This document shows positions 63,147 to 64,000 of a DNA stretch of 64,000 nt, piece by piece. A program made the translations under genes and the position numbers. The first letter of the stretch is position 1, and each line of letters begins with the position of its first letter. The notes below the pieces were generated by a model. It did not search any database. It was not told the origin of the DNA and saw only the letters and a list, made by a program, of their open reading frames with translations. Source of the stretch: Brevibacterium marinum (GTDB taxonomy: Bacteria > Actinomycetota > Actinomycetes > Actinomycetales > Brevibacteriaceae); the NCBI RefSeq assembly GCF_011927955.1, contig NZ_JAATJN010000001.1:3534001-3598000 (forward strand), given 5' to 3'.

Positions 63147-63839
63147 TCAGGCCACGGGTGCCGTGAGCTCCGGCCCGTCGTTGCGGACGTTGCCCACACT
63201 CCGTCCGACCTTGTGGCGGGTCACAGTTGCGGGATCGACCTGCGCGAGAGTCGATTCCAGCAGCGAAGGGATGCCACTGCCGGGCACCGCAGGGTCGATC
63301 CACTCATCGATGGCTCCCCGGTTGAGGAACACCGGCATCCGATGATGGACATCATGCAGATGCCCCGTCGATTCCATCGTCATGATCGTCGTCGACACGA
63401 GCCAGGACTGGTCCGGCTGCTTCCAGAACTCGAAGAGACCCGCCATGAACAGGGGGTCCTCTCCTGCCGCTGACATCATCCATGGCTGCTTCGCGTCTTC
63501 GGTCGTCTCCCACTCGTAGTAGCCGGGGATCGGCAGCGCGCAGCGGCGTCTCTTGATGGACTGCCTGAACATCGGCTTCTCGAGAACGGTCTCCGAACGC
63601 GCATTGAAGGCTTTGAACCCGATCTTCGCGTCCTTCGCCCAACCGGGGACCAAGCCCCAGGAAGCGGTCTCCAAGCGGCGAGTCAACTGCGCCTCATCGT
63701 CCAGACGCTCGACGACGATCGGCACGAACGACCCCGGAGGCACGTTGTATCTGGGCGTGTGGTCGTATGACACGACGTCAAGACGAAGCTCATCGGCGAG
63801 ATCTGCCGGATCGAGGGACATATTGAGTCGACCGCACAT
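63147..63839 (-). CDS. SRAP-domain protein (HMCES/YedK family)
   Basis: A 230-residue protein that would form a covalent thiazolidine link to abasic sites in single-stranded DNA, shielding them. The catalytic Cys2 (MCGRL), Asn79 in AFNARSE, Glu109 in PGYYEW and the His in DVHHRMP are all present, so it looks active. Cleavage of Met1 is needed to expose Cys2. GAAGAT lies six bases before the ATG and there is no ribosome site. It is divergent from the MarR-like gene with only 34 bases between the start codons. Confidence 0.95.
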   Translation of the reverse strand: MCGRLNMSLDPADLADELRLDVVSYDHTPRYNVPPGSFVPIVVERLDDEAQLTRRLETASWGLVPGWAKDAKIGFKAFNARSETVLEKPMFRQSIKRRRCALPIPGYYEWETTEDAKQPWMMSAAGEDPLFMAGLFEFWKQPDQSWLVSTTIMTMESTGHLHDVHHRMPVFLNRGAIDEWIDPAVPGSGIPSLLESTLAQVDPATVTRHKVGRSVGNVRNDGPELTAPVA

Positions 63840-63860
63840 GCGCTTATCTTCTCACTTCAC

Positions 63861-63866
63861 TACACT
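63861..63866 (+). promoter_or_regulatory. Likely -10 box of the MarR-like gene
   Basis: TACACT is seven bases before the ATG at 63874 within the 34-base divergent gap to the SRAP gene. Confidence 0.5.
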
Positions 63867-63873
63867 GTCGACA

Positions 63874-64000
63874 ATGGCGGCGGAAAAGACAGCAGCGAGC
63901 AGGCTCGACCCGATCGAGGAATCCAGAAAACAGTGGCTCGCCCACGGCTGGGACAACTCGGCCGATGGCATGACGACCGTGATCTCGGTGATGAGAGTCC
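63874..64000 (+). CDS. MarR-family regulator, N-terminal part
   Basis: Forty-two codons before the window ends. LDPIEESRKQWLAHGW followed by ADGMTTVISVMR is the typical first helix of actinobacterial MarR-like regulators. The DNA-binding domain lies beyond the window, so the family call rests on this start only. It is divergent from the SRAP gene and probably leaderless. Confidence 0.65.
   Translation, partial: MAAEKTAASRLDPIEESRKQWLAHGWDNSADGMTTVISVMRV

Overview
The window reads as chromosomal DNA of a high-GC actinobacterium of the Micrococcales, most like Brevibacterium. This is inferred from gene order, not from a database search. The blocks mfd-mazG-eno-divIC-DUF501-ppx, glmU-prs-rplY-pth, purN-purH-DUF6350 and DUF2017-clpS next to pncB, with a cAMP-phosphodiesterase-like hydrolase, rph and rdgB, are all arranged as in mycobacteria and their relatives. 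Codons end mostly in G or C, and many stop/start pairs overlap as ATGA.

Layout. 1-4.7 kb: end of a TRAP transporter operon (DctP-DctQ-DctM) with a CaiB/BaiF CoA-transferase, a cupin and an IclR regulator, probably for uptake and CoA activation of an unknown carboxylate. 5.1-8.5 kb: opposite-strand operon of a YhdT-like protein, a sodium:solute symporter and an N-acyl-D-amino-acid deacylase-type amidohydrolase. 8.7-9.5 kb: a small unknown gene and the decayed remnant of an HxlR regulator. 9.6-14.3 kb: type II NADH dehydrogenase, subtilase, exopolyphosphatase, DUF501, DivIC. 14.7-15.8 kb: AT-rich patch with two perfect DnaA boxes and an AbiEi/DUF559-like protein. 16-31 kb: eno, tyrosine phosphatase, mazG, csbD, mfd, arylsulfotransferase-like lipoprotein, rhomboid protease, pth, rplY, alpha/beta hydrolase, prs, glmU, tRNA-Gln and a small membrane protein with an in-frame 30-bp minisatellite. 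31-41 kb: pcrA/uvrD helicase, small antitoxin-like protein, DUF3017, purH, purN, membrane proteins. 41-47 kb: amidase and a peptide-type ABC importer. 47.5-56.3 kb: rdgB, rph, hydrolase, DUF2017, clpS, pncB, SF2 helicase, DUF3039, flavin reductase, gdhA. 56.4-62.6 kb: GNAT gene running into the end of a complete rRNA operon (16S-23S-5S, minus strand, no tRNA in the spacer). 62.6-64 kb: rRNA leader and promoter, SRAP protein, start of a MarR-like regulator.

No prophage, integron, CRISPR array, insertion sequence or recognisable multi-gene defence locus is visible. The strongest sequence-level signals are: a repeated leaderless-start architecture (an A/T-type -10 hexamer six or seven bases before the start codon at about 15 genes); five short tandem repeats, four of them with in-register periods (30, 18, 21 and 24 bp) and one 29-bp duplication over a stop codon; a DUF3017 gene with no ATG, GTG or TTG start in its open frame; very long perfect hairpins; and the paired DnaA boxes beside an AbiEi-like gene.
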